Part shown: in pieces, positions 35,343-45,452 of the stretch
Position numbering within the stretch: the first letter of the stretch is position 1
How the letters are laid out: every line of letters begins with the position of its first letter
From: Comamonas koreensis
GTDB lineage: Bacteria > Pseudomonadota > Gammaproteobacteria > Burkholderiales > Burkholderiaceae_C
Direction of reading: 5' to 3'
Length of the DNA stretch: 64,000 nucleotides
NCBI RefSeq assembly: GCF_014076495.1
Contig: NZ_CP043575.1
Coordinates: 3,038,001 to 3,102,000 of the forward strand
Made by a program: the position numbers and the translations under genes
The notes under the pieces: model-generated
Told to the model about the DNA's origin: nothing
Databases searched by the model: none
The model's input: only the letters and a program-made list of their open reading frames with translations

Positions 35343-37400
35343 ATGACCAATCCATTGCTCGATTTCAGCGGCCTGCCCCGCTTTGACCAGGTCCAACCTG
35401 AACACATCGCCCCCGCCATCGACCAGCTTCTGGCCGAGAGTGAAGCGGCCCTCAAGACGGTCACAGCGCCCGAGTTCCCGGCGCAATGGAACGAGATCGC
35501 CAAGGTGCTCGATGTCAGCACCGAAAAGCTGGGCCGCGCCTGGGGCATGGTCGGTCACCTCAACTCCGTGGCCGATACGCCTGCGCTACGCGCAGCCTAC
35601 AACGCCGAGATGCCCAAGGTCACCGCCTTTTGGACGCAACTGGGCGCGGACGAGGCGCTGTATGCCAAATACAAGGCCATTGACCCGGCTACGCTGAACA
35701 GCGAGCAAAAGCAGGCCTGGGACAACGCGATGCGCAACTTTGTGCTCGGTGGTGCCGAGCTGCAGGGCCAGGCGCGCGAGACCTATGCGCAGCTGCAAGA
35801 AAAAAGCGCCATCGCCTGCCAGAAGTACAGCGAAAACGCGATGGATGCGACCGACCAGTTTGCCTACTATGCGGAGCTGGACGAGCTGGCTGGCGTGCCG
35901 CAAGACGTGATCCAGGCTGCCCGCGCTGCAGCCGAAGCCGAAGGCAAGCCCGGCTACAAGCTGACCCTGAAGATCCCCAGCTACCTGCCGGTGATGCAGT
36001 TTGCCAAGAGCAGCGCCTTGCGCGAGAAGCTCTACCGCGCCTACACCACGCGGGCCAGCGAGTTTGGCGATACCAAGCTCGACAACACGCCGTTGATGGT
36101 CGAGATTTTGAAGATGCGCGAGCAAGAAGCGAATCTGCTGGGCTACCCCAGCTTTGGCGAGTTGTCGGTCGCGCCCAAGATGGCCCAGTCCTCCGCCCAG
36201 GTGCTGGAATTTTTGCAGGAGCTAGCCAGCAAGGCCAAGCCCTATGGCCAAAAGGATGTGCAAGACCTGCGCGACTATGCCCGCACCGAGCTGGGCCTGG
36301 ACAACCCGCAGGCCTGGGACTGGGGCTACATTGGCGAGCACCTTAAAGAAGCGCGCTACGCGTTCAGCGAGCAGGAGCTCAAGCAGTACTTTCCGGCGCC
36401 CAAGGTGCTGGCCGGGCTCTTTCGCATTGTCGAGACCTTGTTCGGCGTGCAGATCAAGGGCGACCTGGCTCCCGTGTGGAACCAGGACGTGGCCTTCTAC
36501 CGCATCGAGCGCGATGGCGTGCTGGTCGGCCAGTTCTACCTGGACCCCCCAGCGCGCAATGGCAAGCGCGGCGGCGCCTGGATGGACGATGTGCGCACCC
36601 GCTGGCTGCGCCCGGACAACGGCGAGCTGCAAACCCCGATCGCACACCTGGTCTGCAACTTTGCCGCTGGCGTCGATGGCAAGCCGCCGCTGCTGACCCA
36701 TGACGACGTGATCACCCTCTTCCACGAAACCGGCCACGGCCTGCACCATATGCTCACGCAGGTCAACGAGCGCGATGTCTCCGGCATCGGTGGTGTGGAA
36801 TGGGATGCGGTCGAGCTGCCCAGCCAGTTCATGGAAAACTTCTGCTGGGAGTGGGAGGTGCTGCGCCATATGACGGCCCATGTCGACACCGGCGAGCCGC
36901 TGCCCCGCGCGCTCTACGACAAGATGATTGCGGCCAAGAACTTCCAATCGGGCATGCAGACCTTGCGCCAGATCGAGTTCTCGCTGTTTGACATGCGCAT
37001 CCACACCGAGCTGTCGGGTGAAGGCATCAATGCGGACGCCATCTATGGCGTGATGCGCGATGTGCGCCGCCAGGTGGCGGTGCTCGATCAGCCAGACTTC
37101 AACCGCATGCCCAACACCTTCACCCACATCTTTGCCGGTGGTTATGCCGCTGGTTACTACAGCTACAAGTGGGCTGAGGTGCTGTCGGCCGACGCCTTTG
37201 CCAGCTTTGAAGAAGCAGCGCAAAAGCGCGGCAGCAGCGATGTGGTGGACCGCGAGGTGGGCCAGCGCTACCTGCATGCGATTTTGGAAGCCGGTGGCAG
37301 CCGCCCGGCCATGGAATCGTTCAAGGCCTTCCGGGGCCGTGAGCCGCAGCTCGACGCACTGCTGCGCCACCAGGGCATGGCCGAGCCGCTGGCGGCCTGA
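35343..37400 (+). CDS. prlC: Oligopeptidase A (M3 family zinc metallopeptidase)
   Basis: 685 residues. The zinc site HETGH (His461, His465) lies in TLFHETGHGLHHMLT. C-terminal family blocks such as NTFTHIFAGGYAAGYYSYKWAEV are present. It is a cytoplasmic thimet-type oligopeptidase that degrades signal peptides and short peptides. The start at 35343 (MTNPLLDFSGLPRFDQV) matches the family N-terminus; the frame is open back to 35265. It follows folD after a terminator, so it has its own promoter in the roughly 100-bp gap. Confidence 0.96.
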   Translation: MTNPLLDFSGLPRFDQVQPEHIAPAIDQLLAESEAALKTVTAPEFPAQWNEIAKVLDVSTEKLGRAWGMVGHLNSVADTPALRAAYNAEMPKVTAFWTQLGADEALYAKYKAIDPATLNSEQKQAWDNAMRNFVLGGAELQGQARETYAQLQEKSAIACQKYSENAMDATDQFAYYAELDELAGVPQDVIQAARAAAEAEGKPGYKLTLKIPSYLPVMQFAKSSALREKLYRAYTTRASEFGDTKLDNTPLMVEILKMREQEANLLGYPSFGELSVAPKMAQSSAQVLEFLQELASKAKPYGQKDVQDLRDYARTELGLDNPQAWDWGYIGEHLKEARYAFSEQELKQYFPAPKVLAGLFRIVETLFGVQIKGDLAPVWNQDVAFYRIERDGVLVGQFYLDPPARNGKRGGAWMDDVRTRWLRPDNGELQTPIAHLVCNFAAGVDGKPPLLTHDDVITLFHETGHGLHHMLTQVNERDVSGIGGVEWDAVELPSQFMENFCWEWEVLRHMTAHVDTGEPLPRALYDKMIAAKNFQSGMQTLRQIEFSLFDMRIHTELSGEGINADAIYGVMRDVRRQVAVLDQPDFNRMPNTFTHIFAGGYAAGYYSYKWAEVLSADAFASFEEAAQKRGSSDVVDREVGQRYLHAILEAGGSRPAMESFKAFRGREPQLDALLRHQGMAEPLAA

Positions 37401-37504
37401 CCGGCTCCGGCTGCCGGTCACCCCTTCAGTGCCCGGCAGCCCACAGCCAGCTGCAGTGCTGCGCAGGCATAATGGCGCTACAACAGCTATAGAGAGGGAT
37501 AGGC

Positions 37505-38164
37505 ATGAAGAAAAAGGCTTTGGGCAGCATGCTCGTTGGCACCGCCATCGCTTGCGCTGCAGGCTTGGCAGGCGCGCAAACGGTGTACCGCATTGTGGGC
37601 CCCGATGGCCGGGTCACTTTCTCGGACCGTGCACCCACGTCCGACACCCCGAGTCAATCGGTCACCACCGGCGCCGTCACCGAGCCTGCGGGCACCCGCA
37701 CCAGTGACCTGCCGCTGGAAGTCAAGCAAGCAGCCACCAAGTACCCGCTGACCTTCTACACCAGCAAGGACTGCGGTGCCTGTGATGTGGCTCGCCGCTA
37801 TCTGCTGACCCGGGGTGTGCCTTTTGCAGAAAAGACGGTAACCTCCAACGCCGAAATCCAGGCGCTGCGCAAGCTCAACCCCGATGGCACCATCCCCTTT
37901 GCCACGCTGGGAAGCCAGCATTTGAGTGGCTTTAATGAAAACGACTGGAGCGCATACCTGGACGCAGCCGGCTACCCAGCCCAGTCCAAGTTGCCCTCCA
38001 GCTACCGCCCCGCACCTGCACAGCCTTTGATTCCCAAGGTGATTGCCCCGGCCGCTCCTGCCGCCGCGCAGCCGGCAGACGGCAGTGCCGAGCCAGCGTC
38101 GGGTAACCAGAGCGTCGAGCCCGATCGCGTTACGCCCAGCAATCCCACCGGGATTGTGTTCTAA
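37505..38164 (+). CDS. Secreted glutaredoxin-like protein with DUF4124-type N-terminus
   Basis: 219 residues. A signal peptide (1 to about 24, ending AGA-QT) precedes a short DUF4124-like segment (VYRIVGPDGRVTFSDRAP). A glutaredoxin-fold domain follows (about 78-158) with the redox motif CGAC in YTSKDCGACDVARRYL and a cis-proline in GTIPFATLG. The C-terminal 60 residues are proline/alanine-rich and disordered. It is probably a periplasmic thiol-active protein. It follows prlC by about 100 bp and ends at a bidirectional terminator with rpiA. The exact partner is unknown. Confidence 0.88.
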   Translation: MKKKALGSMLVGTAIACAAGLAGAQTVYRIVGPDGRVTFSDRAPTSDTPSQSVTTGAVTEPAGTRTSDLPLEVKQAATKYPLTFYTSKDCGACDVARRYLLTRGVPFAEKTVTSNAEIQALRKLNPDGTIPFATLGSQHLSGFNENDWSAYLDAAGYPAQSKLPSSYRPAPAQPLIPKVIAPAAPAAAQPADGSAEPASGNQSVEPDRVTPSNPTGIVF

Positions 38165-38182
38165 GCAAACGCCATCCGTTTA

Positions 38183-38229
38183 CAAAAAAATGGCCCGACC
38201 CGGCATTAGCTGGATCGGGCCATTGCTTT
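38183..38229. terminator. Terminator between the glutaredoxin-like gene and rpiA
   Basis: AATGGCCCGACCC and GGATCGGGCCATT form a long stem with one mismatch. The minus strand ends in a run of seven T residues; the plus strand ends TTGCTTT. It is best placed to end rpiA and also serves the plus-strand gene. Confidence 0.85.
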
Positions 38230-38252
38230 AAGGCGTGGAGGGCTTGGCGGTT

Positions 38253-38924
38253 TTAGAACTCCAGCGTTTCCACGCCTTGCTCGGTGCCCAGCAGGCAGAC
38301 AGCCGCTTTTTGGTGCGCAAACACGCCGACGGTGATCACGCCTGGCCACTGGTTCACTTCGGATTCAAAAGCGGCAGGGTCGGCAATCGCCAAACCGGTG
38401 ACATCGAGGATGTGCTGGCCGTTGTCGGTGACCAGCGGCTGGCCATCCTTGAGGCGGACGGTCGCATGGCCACCCTTGGCAGCAAAGCGGCGGGCGATCT
38501 GGGCCGCAGCCATGGGGATGACTTCCACCGGCAGCGGGAAAGCGCCCAAGGTCTGCACCTGCTTGGAGGCGTCCGCAATGCAGATAAAGCGGTCGGCAAG
38601 CGCCGCCACAATCTTCTCGCGCGTCAAGGCCGCGCCGCCGCCCTTGACCATGAAACCCTGGTGGTCGATTTCATCGGCGCCATCGATATAGACCGCGAGG
38701 CGCTCGACGTCGTTGGCATCCAGCACCGGGATGCCCAGCGCGCGCAGACGCTCGGTGCTGGCCACGGAGCTGGAGACAGCGCCCGGGATCTGGTCCTTGA
38801 TGGATGCCAGCGCATCAATGAACTTGTTCACGGTGGAGCCCGTGCCCACGCCTACGATTTCTCCGGCAACCACATATTGCAGTGCTGCGCGGCCAACCTC
38901 GGCCTTTAATTCGTCTTGTGTCAT
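38253..38924 (-). CDS. rpiA: Ribose-5-phosphate isomerase A
   Basis: 223 residues. Family motifs are [24 protein letters not shown] (catalytic Asp), [14 protein letters not shown] and the late [15 protein letters not shown]. It interconverts ribose-5-phosphate and ribulose-5-phosphate in the pentose phosphate pathway; cytoplasmic. Divergent from pyrD with only 54 bp between starts, so promoters must overlap; both products feed nucleotide synthesis. Confidence 0.97.
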   Translation of the reverse strand: MTQDELKAEVGRAALQYVVAGEIVGVGTGSTVNKFIDALASIKDQIPGAVSSSVASTERLRALGIPVLDANDVERLAVYIDGADEIDHQGFMVKGGGAALTREKIVAALADRFICIADASKQVQTLGAFPLPVEVIPMAAAQIARRFAAKGGHATVRLKDGQPLVTDNGQHILDVTGLAIADPAAFESEVNQWPGVITVGVFAHQKAAVCLLGTEQGVETLEF

Positions 38925-38978
38925 GGTAGTGCGATCAGATCAGCGAAAATACAGATAACGCCTTGATTATCCCATCCC

Positions 38979-40034
38979 ATGTCCCTGATCCCCTATTCCC
39001 TCTCCCGCGCCGTTCTGTTTGGCATGCAGCCCGAAGCTGCCCACGACTTCACGATGGACATGCTGGCCAAGGGCCAGAACACGCCGCTGGCCTGCGCCTG
39101 GCGCCAAAGCCGGGTGAGCGACCCCATCACGTTGGCGGGGATGCAGTTTCCCAACCGGGTGGGCATGGCAGCGGGCCTGGACAAGAACGCCCGCGCCATC
39201 GATGGCCTGGGCGCCATGGGCTTTGGCTTTGTCGAGGTGGGCACGGTCACGCCGCTGGCGCAGCCGGGCAACCCCAAGCCGCGCATGTTCCGCATCCCCG
39301 AGCGCGACGCGCTGATCAACCGCCTGGGCTTCAACAATGAAGGCCTGGCCGCTTTTGTCGCGAATGTGAAGAAGGCACAGTTCCGCAAGCAGGCATCACC
39401 GCTGCTGCTGGGCCTCAACATTGGCAAGAATGCGGCCACGCCGATCGAAAACGCCACCAGCGACTACCTGCAGTGCCTCGATGGAGTCTACCCCCATGCC
39501 GACTACATCACGGTCAACATCAGCTCGCCCAACACCAAGAACCTGCGCGCACTGCAAAGCGATGAGGCGCTCGATGCACTGCTGAGCGCGCTCGTGCAGC
39601 GCCGCGAGCAGCTGGCACGCGAGCATGGCAAGCACAAGCCGGTGTTCTTGAAGATTGCCCCCGATCTGAGCGAAGAGCAGGTCATCGTGATTGCCAACAG
39701 CCTCAAGGCCCATGGTATGGATGGCGTGATTGCCACCAACACCACCATCAGCCGCGATGCGGTGCAAGGCCTGCAGCATGCAGAAGAAACCGGTGGCCTA
39801 TCGGGCCGCCCGGTGTTCGAGGCCAGCAATGCCGTGGTGCGCCAGTTGCGCGCAGCGCTGGGTCCGCAGTTCCCGATCATTGGCGTGGGCGGCATCTTGA
39901 GCGGAGCCGACGCGGTCGAGAAGATCAAGGCCGGCGCCGATGTGGTACAGATCTACACGGGCCTGATCTACCGCGGCCCAGGCCTGGTCACCGAGATTGC
40001 GCAGGCGCTGAAAGCGCAAGGCGGCCGGCGCTGA
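38979..40034 (+). CDS. pyrD: Dihydroorotate dehydrogenase (quinone), class 2
   Basis: 351 residues. An amphipathic N-terminal segment ([19 protein letters not shown]) anchors class 2 enzymes to the inner membrane. FMN-site blocks are [30 protein letters not shown], and the catalytic serine in [13 protein letters not shown]. It oxidises dihydroorotate to orotate with ubiquinone in pyrimidine synthesis. Starts 54 bp from the divergent rpiA and ends at a strong terminator before bioB. Confidence 0.97.
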   Translation: MSLIPYSLSRAVLFGMQPEAAHDFTMDMLAKGQNTPLACAWRQSRVSDPITLAGMQFPNRVGMAAGLDKNARAIDGLGAMGFGFVEVGTVTPLAQPGNPKPRMFRIPERDALINRLGFNNEGLAAFVANVKKAQFRKQASPLLLGLNIGKNAATPIENATSDYLQCLDGVYPHADYITVNISSPNTKNLRALQSDEALDALLSALVQRREQLAREHGKHKPVFLKIAPDLSEEQVIVIANSLKAHGMDGVIATNTTISRDAVQGLQHAEETGGLSGRPVFEASNAVVRQLRAALGPQFPIIGVGGILSGADAVEKIKAGADVVQIYTGLIYRGPGLVTEIAQALKAQGGRR

Positions 40035-40057
40035 TTCAGCCATCGGAACCCGCAACA

Positions 40058-40083
40058 GGCCAGCGCATGCGCTGGCCTTTTTT
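40058..40083 (+). terminator. Terminator after pyrD
   Basis: GGCCAGCG / CGCTGGCC stem with a CATG loop followed by TTTTTT. It lies between the convergent genes pyrD and bioB. Confidence 0.88.
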
Positions 40084-40121
40084 GCGCTCACCTGCTGCGC
40101 CGATGCGTCCAAGCGCCTCGC

Positions 40122-41156
40122 TCAGGCCGCAGTTTTCAAGCTCGCCAAGCCCAGCTTGGCCAGCAGCTTGGCGTCGCTGTCCGCCTCCGGGTTGCCAGTG
40201 ACCAGCAGCTTGTCACCATAGAAAATCGAATTGGCGCCCGCCATAAAGCACAGCGTCTGCACCGCCTCGCCCAGTTGCTGGCGGCCGGCGGACAGGCGGA
40301 TGCGGGCCTGGGGCATCACAATGCGCGCCACGGCAATCACGCGTACAAAATCCAGCGGGTCCAACGGCTCGCTGTCAGCCAGTGGCGTGCCGGGCACGCG
40401 CACCAGGCTGTTGATGGGCACGGACTCGGGGTAAGGCTGCATATTGGCCAGTTGGGCCAGCAGCGCGGCACGGTCCACCGGCGTCTCGCCCATGCCGACA
40501 ATACCGCCGCAGCACACGCGTATGCCTGCGGCACGGACATGGCTCAGCGTATCGAGCCGCTCCTCGTATTGGCGGGTACTGACGACATCGCGGTAGTAGT
40601 CCGGTCCTGTGTCCAGGTTGTGGTTGTAGTAGTCCAGTCCGGCATCGCTCAGCGCCTGCGCCTGGTGGGGTGCCAACATGCCCAAGGTGGCGCAGCTCTC
40701 CAGGCCCAGCGCCTTCACCGCCGCAATCATCGCGCTGACCTGGGCAATATCCCGGTCCTTGGGCGCACGCCAGGCCGCGCCCATGCAAAAGCGGCTGGCA
40801 CCTGCCTCCTTGGCTGCTTGCGCCGCGCGGGTGACCTCGGCAAGGTCCATCAGCTTGCCCGCCTGGACGCCAGTGTCGTATGCCGCAGATTGTGGGCAGT
40901 AGCCGCAGTTTTCGGGACAACCGCCCGTCTTGACCGAGAGCAAGGTGGCCAGTTCGATATCGCCGGCCGGCCAGTGCGCGTGGTGCACCGTTTGTGCATG
41001 AAGCATCAGCGCCATAAACGGCATCTCAAACAGGGCCTGTACCTGCGCTACGGGCCAGGGATCTGCTGCTGTCGCTTGTGGGATCGCAGCCGCCTGGGGG
41101 TGCCAATGCAAAGCCGACGTGGTATCGGATGTGTAGGGTGTGTAGGGTCCGGACAT
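40122..41156 (-). CDS. bioB: Biotin synthase
   Basis: 344 residues. Cys80, Cys84 and Cys87 (in [10 protein letters not shown]) bind the radical SAM cluster. Other blocks are [28 protein letters not shown] and the late [30 protein letters not shown]. It inserts sulfur into dethiobiotin. The ATG at 41156 follows an AGGAG ribosome-binding site. The first 35 residues form an extra non-conserved N-terminal stretch. It stands alone, apart from other bio genes, and is convergent with pyrD. Confidence 0.96.
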   Translation of the reverse strand: MSGPYTPYTSDTTSALHWHPQAAAIPQATAADPWPVAQVQALFEMPFMALMLHAQTVHHAHWPAGDIELATLLSVKTGGCPENCGYCPQSAAYDTGVQAGKLMDLAEVTRAAQAAKEAGASRFCMGAAWRAPKDRDIAQVSAMIAAVKALGLESCATLGMLAPHQAQALSDAGLDYYNHNLDTGPDYYRDVVSTRQYEERLDTLSHVRAAGIRVCCGGIVGMGETPVDRAALLAQLANMQPYPESVPINSLVRVPGTPLADSEPLDPLDFVRVIAVARIVMPQARIRLSAGRQQLGEAVQTLCFMAGANSIFYGDKLLVTGNPEADSDAKLLAKLGLASLKTAA

Positions 41157-41586
41157 GGGAAAGCTCCTCAATCACTACCCGGTGCGGTATGCCTGGGTAT
41201 GGCACTTATTGTGTCCAATGCCAGGCCGCATCGGCCCCATGCATAACCGCCTGTTCCGGCCCTGCGTGGCAGATTTGCTGCGCCGTTAACTTAAGGCGCT
41301 GTTGCAGGTGCATTGCCAGCATGAAGCACACAGATTACCGCAATGTCTGCCAATATGCAGTCAACTGCTCGTATTGTACGTTGACCAGAAGGCTACGCCG
41401 CCGCAACAAGGCATGCAGATAGCTGCAGATAAGGTGCCAGGAAGGCTGGCAGATGCCCCTCTGGGCCCTAGCCGTCCTCCCTTGGCCCCATTCGCCAAAT
41501 ACCACTGGCAGAATTTGGGAGCTTATTGACGCGGGAGCCGTGTTTGCATCCCAGCGCCTTTGAGGGTCTTTGCAAAAATCGCGCAT
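41157..41586. other. Intergenic region upstream of bioB
   Basis: About 430 bp between bioB and the terminator of the VOC genes. It should hold the bioB promoter. No convincing BirA operator, gene or repeat was seen; imperfect dyads occur near 41200-41230 and 41279-41300. Confidence 0.45.
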
Positions 41587-41611
41587 AAAAAAAGCCGCAA
41601 CGCAGTGCGGC
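41587..41611 (-). terminator. Terminator after the VOC gene pair
   Basis: GCCGCA (41594-41599) / TGCGGC (41606-41611) stem, followed on the minus strand by a run of seven T residues. It lies about 25 bp beyond the stop of the second VOC gene. Confidence 0.8.
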
Positions 41612-41635
41612 AGTTGTGGGGGTCAGCTAGGTCTC

Positions 41636-42055
41636 TCAGGCAGCGGTGCCTTCTGGCGCCGCTGGCAGCTCCTCAAAGAACACCAGGTGATTGCCAAACG
41701 GATCTGCAATGCGCATCTCGAGCATGCCCCAGGGCATGCGCTCCAGCCCCGGTTTGGCATGGCGGTAATTTTTGGCTAGCAGGCTTTGCTGGAAGGCCTC
41801 GAGTTGCGGCCAGGCAATGCGTACCGTACTGCCGGGGCAGGCATCGCCATGGTGTTCACTCAGATGCAGCAGGCAGGCCAGGCCCGCAGCGCTGTGCAGG
41901 CTCAGCTGCTGGTAGAGCGGAAAGTCGTCGCCAAAGCGGTGTGTCCAGTCCTGCACAAAGCCCAGAAACTCCTGGTAGAACTGCGCCGCCCTTTGGGCAT
42001 CGAAGCTGCGCAGCACGGGAATCACGCAGGGTTGAAAACGCGGGGTGTCGGTCAT
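41636..42055 (-). CDS. Glyoxalase/bleomycin-resistance-like VOC protein
   Basis: 139 residues, a single VOC-fold unit. It has paired beta-alpha-beta modules (PVLRSFDAQRAAQFYQEFLGF; MLEMRIADPFGNHLVFFEEL), as in glyoxalase superfamily proteins that bind or inactivate small molecules. An AGGAGG ribosome-binding site precedes the ATG at 42055. It follows another VOC gene by 14 bp, and the two may be co-translated. Ligand unknown. Confidence 0.85.
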   Translation of the reverse strand: MTDTPRFQPCVIPVLRSFDAQRAAQFYQEFLGFVQDWTHRFGDDFPLYQQLSLHSAAGLACLLHLSEHHGDACPGSTVRIAWPQLEAFQQSLLAKNYRHAKPGLERMPWGMLEMRIADPFGNHLVFFEELPAAPEGTAA

Positions 42056-42069
42056 GGCAGCCAGCCTCC

Positions 42070-42537
42070 TCAACCCAGCGCCGCAATGACATCGGCGGGC
42101 GCCTGCACCAGCTCGATCAACACGCCCTCGCCAGCGATGGGGAATTCGTCATTGCTCTTGGGGTGCAGAAAACAGATGTCATGGCCCGCAGCGCCAGGGC
42201 GGATGCCGCCAGGCGCAAAACGCACGCCCTGGGCAGTCAGCCATGCCACGGCCTTGGGCAGGTCGTCAATCCACAGACCGATGTGGTTGAGCGGCGTGGC
42301 GTGTACGGCAGGCTTCTTGTCGATGTCCAGCGGCTGCATGATGTCGACCTCGACTGCAAAGGCCCCTTTGCCTATCGCCAGGATATCCTCGTCGACATTC
42401 TCACGCTCGCTGCGGAAGCTGCCCGTTTGCGACAGGCCCAGCATGTTCACCCAGAGTTTTTTCATGCGCTCTTTATCGGTGCCGCCTATCGCTACTTGCT
42501 GGATTCCCAAAACCTTGAACGGACGCTGTGCTGACAT
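42070..42537 (-). CDS. VOC-family protein (lactoylglutathione lyase / epimerase-like)
   Basis: 155 residues. Two VOC modules are visible, [19 protein letters not shown]...LGL and [19 protein letters not shown], ending in [12 protein letters not shown]. In the related methylmalonyl-CoA epimerase and glyoxalase proteins the first metal ligand is His in a (D/N)H(I/V)AI strand; here that place reads QQVAIGG, so the ligand appears to be replaced by Gln. His in NHIGLW and Glu in LIELV are kept. The start at 42537 was chosen from the fold. First of a two-gene unit. Function uncertain. Confidence 0.82.
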   Translation of the reverse strand: MSAQRPFKVLGIQQVAIGGTDKERMKKLWVNMLGLSQTGSFRSERENVDEDILAIGKGAFAVEVDIMQPLDIDKKPAVHATPLNHIGLWIDDLPKAVAWLTAQGVRFAPGGIRPGAAGHDICFLHPKSNDEFPIAGEGVLIELVQAPADVIAALG

Positions 42538-42923
42538 GCTGTATGGCTCCTTGTGTAGATGTGTGGCGCTTGTGCCGCAGTTGCCATTGTGCCAAGGCTT
42601 GGCAGCAATGGCGGTAGTGCGTGCGACGCAAACAATGCCATGATCGCTCTTGCGCATCTTTGCGAAATGGTCAACATTGCTTACATATTGCCGCCAACAC
42701 CATCGGAGAAAAACTCCCCGTATTTACCCCAAATAACTACAATTTAAAGAACTCAATCACCAAATAGCATATTACTATGCTTGAATGATTTTTTAGAGAT
42801 CCATTTGTCTCGCCGTCCCCGCATTGCGTCCACCATGTTTGCCGACCTGTCCTGCCCCCTACCCAGATCGCCTCTTCAGCCTGAAGTGGGGTTGGCATAC
42901 CTCAGATCCCTACCGGGACAACC
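42538..42923. other. AT-richer divergent promoter region
   Basis: About 385 bp between the VOC operon and the GGDEF-EAL gene. The part from 42680 to 42790 is distinctly AT-rich for this genome and probably carries promoters for both directions. No gene or RNA was recognised. Confidence 0.5.
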
Positions 42924-45452
42924 ATGCCCCGTCTAAGCCCGCCGATACCCACAGCGACGCATAGCGACGCAACGCCTGTGCAACGCTATGCCCTGCCCAA
43001 GCGCAAGCGCAGCTTGCTGTTGAGCATCTGGCCCTTTGTGGCTTTGGCGATCGTACAGACGGTCTTGGCCATCTCCAGTTTGCACATACTGGGGGCCATG
43101 CGGGCTTTCAGCTCCGGCGAGAGCCAGTGGAGCAAGGGCCAGAAAGACGCGACCTATGCGTTGGCACGCTATGCGGTGAGCGGCGACCCTGCCGCCTATG
43201 ATCAGTTCCACCAAGGCCTGCATATCCCCATGAGCGACATGCGGGCGCGCCTGATGCTGGAAGACCAGGGCTATGCTGCCAGGCCCCAGGCAGCCCTGCT
43301 GCTGCTGCAAGGCCACAACGAGCCCGAAGAGATCAATGCGCTGATCTGGTTGACCGTCTATTTCAAAAACACCGAGTCGATTGGTCAGTTGCTGGCCCGC
43401 TGGCAAGACGCCGATGAGCCCTTGCAGGAACTCCAGACGCTGGCGGGCGATATCTATGCCAGCATGCAGCTGGCTCCCCCGACCCCGGTACAAAAGCAAA
43501 GCTGGCTGGCCCAGATCAATGCGCTGCAGATACAGCTGTCCGAGGCCGAGCGCGCCTTCAACAAGGTGCTGGGCGATACATCACGGGCGATGAACAAATG
43601 GCTGTGGTCGATCAACATCGGCATCGCGCTGGCCATGCTGAGCCTGCTGATGGGCCATACCTGGCGACTGCAGCGCAAGACGGCCCGCGCCGAGGATGCA
43701 CTGGATCTGGTCAGCGAGCGCGCCTCCACCACGCTGGCTGCCATTGGCGAAGCGGTCATCACCACCGATGCCGCCGGACATGTGATGTACATGAACCGCG
43801 CGGCCGAGGAGCTGCTGGGCGTGAGCCTGGAGCAGCTGGTGACCAGTGAACTGGTGCAGCACATGCATGCGTCGCCCTCCTCTGCCGGCAGCGACAAAGA
43901 CGGCGCCTCTGCATGGGTACAAACGGCCATCGCCGATGCCCTGCAAGGGCGCGAGCACCCGCGTGAGACGATTTTCCGCCTTTGCGATGCGCAGCACCAT
44001 GTGCGCGAGGTCAAACTCGCTTTTACCCCGATCGGGGACGACATCGGCACGACCGAAGCGGTGTTTGTGTTGCACGATGTGAGCCAGGAGCAACGCTATA
44101 TCCGCGAGCTGGCCTGGCAGGCCACCCATGACCAGTTGACCGGCCTGGTCAACCGCTATGAGTTTGAGCGCCTGCTCGGTGTGCTCCTGGAGCAGACCAA
44201 GCAGGAGGACACAGCGCCCGGCGACCATGCCATCATGTACCTGGACCTGGACCAGTTCAAGGTCATCAACGACACGGCAGGCCACATTGCCGGGGACGCC
44301 ATGCTGCGCGCGATGAGCGCCATGCTGCAGCGCTGCCTGCGGGCCGGGGACACGCTGGCCCGTGTCGGCGGCGACGAATTTGCCATTTTGCTCAAGCACT
44401 GCACCTTTGAAGATGCCAAGCGCATTGCCGAGCAGATCCGCGATGCCGCACAGAATGTGCGCATTCAATGGGGTGAGCGCAGTCTGAGTGCAGGCATCAG
44501 CATCGGCCTGGTCAAGCTCGCCGCGCCCCTCACCTCGGTGGAAGAAGTGCTGCGTGTCGCCGACATGGCCAGCTACGGCGCCAAGCAGCGCGGCCGCAAC
44601 AATGTGTATGCCTACGACCCGGGTGTGGACCAGGAGATCGCCCGTTATGTGGGAGAGATGGAATGGGTCGAGCGCATCAAGGCAGCGCTGGAAGGTGGGC
44701 ATTTCTGCCTGTATGCCCAAGCCATTGAAGCACTCAGCACAGACGCCGACGAGATCGCCGGGGGCGGCCTGCACATTGAGGTGCAAATACGCATGCGCCT
44801 GCCCGATGGCAACATCATCAGCCCCGTGCTGTTCATTCCTGCAGCTGAGCGCTACGGGCTGATGCCGATGGTCGACCGCTGGGTGGTCAAGCAAACCTTG
44901 CAGACCCTGGCCCACCTGCAAAAAACCGCGCAAAGCCCTGCCATCTCCTGCTGCGCCATCAACCTGTCAGGCACCTCTCTGGGTGACGAGCGTCTGCTGG
45001 ATTTTTTGCAAGATCAGATCGCACGCCATGGCGTGGACCCGCGCACGCTGTGTTTCGAGATCACCGAGACCGCTGCCATCACACATCTGCCCAACGCCAT
45101 CCGCCTGGTCAAGGCCTTGAAGGCACTGGGGTGTCGCTTCTCAATGGACGACTTTGGCGCGGGCGTCTCGTCCTTTGGCTCGCTCAAAAATCTGCCTGTG
45201 GACTTTCTCAAGATCGATGGCACCATCGTCGCCGATATGCTCAATGAGCCTGCCCACCGCGCCATGGTGGATGCCATCAACCACCTGGGCCACGCGCTGG
45301 ACATGAAGACCATTGCCGAGTTCGCATCTACGCCTGAGATTGTGGAGTCCTTGCGCGGCATGGGTATCGACTATGCGCAGGGCTATGCGGTGGGCCGCCC
45401 TCAGCCTTTCTCCAACACGATCGCGGCACCATCTTCCAACTGCGTGCATTAG
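42924..45452 (+). CDS. Membrane GGDEF-EAL cyclic-di-GMP enzyme with PAS domain
   Basis: 842 residues. TM1 is at about 30-52, a periplasmic helical sensor at about 55-225, and TM2 at about 230-248. A PAS-like domain occupies about 265-390. The GGDEF domain (about 405-565) has an intact VGGDEFAILL, and the EAL-type domain (about 585-835) has Glu619 in HIEVQIRM (EVQ in place of EAL). The other EAL-domain residues are kept (INLSG, FEITET, DDFGAG, LKIDG, AEFAS). It could make or break c-di-GMP; both active sites look usable. The start has only a weak ribosome-binding site (GGGACA). Transcribed alone. Confidence 0.93.
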   Translation: MPRLSPPIPTATHSDATPVQRYALPKRKRSLLLSIWPFVALAIVQTVLAISSLHILGAMRAFSSGESQWSKGQKDATYALARYAVSGDPAAYDQFHQGLHIPMSDMRARLMLEDQGYAARPQAALLLLQGHNEPEEINALIWLTVYFKNTESIGQLLARWQDADEPLQELQTLAGDIYASMQLAPPTPVQKQSWLAQINALQIQLSEAERAFNKVLGDTSRAMNKWLWSINIGIALAMLSLLMGHTWRLQRKTARAEDALDLVSERASTTLAAIGEAVITTDAAGHVMYMNRAAEELLGVSLEQLVTSELVQHMHASPSSAGSDKDGASAWVQTAIADALQGREHPRETIFRLCDAQHHVREVKLAFTPIGDDIGTTEAVFVLHDVSQEQRYIRELAWQATHDQLTGLVNRYEFERLLGVLLEQTKQEDTAPGDHAIMYLDLDQFKVINDTAGHIAGDAMLRAMSAMLQRCLRAGDTLARVGGDEFAILLKHCTFEDAKRIAEQIRDAAQNVRIQWGERSLSAGISIGLVKLAAPLTSVEEVLRVADMASYGAKQRGRNNVYAYDPGVDQEIARYVGEMEWVERIKAALEGGHFCLYAQAIEALSTDADEIAGGGLHIEVQIRMRLPDGNIISPVLFIPAAERYGLMPMVDRWVVKQTLQTLAHLQKTAQSPAISCCAINLSGTSLGDERLLDFLQDQIARHGVDPRTLCFEITETAAITHLPNAIRLVKALKALGCRFSMDDFGAGVSSFGSLKNLPVDFLKIDGTIVADMLNEPAHRAMVDAINHLGHALDMKTIAEFASTPEIVESLRGMGIDYAQGYAVGRPQPFSNTIAAPSSNCVH

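Noticed and set aside
41195..41230. Dyad upstream of bioB considered as a BirA operator
   Set aside because: Half-sites do not match the known BirA consensus and are not in register.
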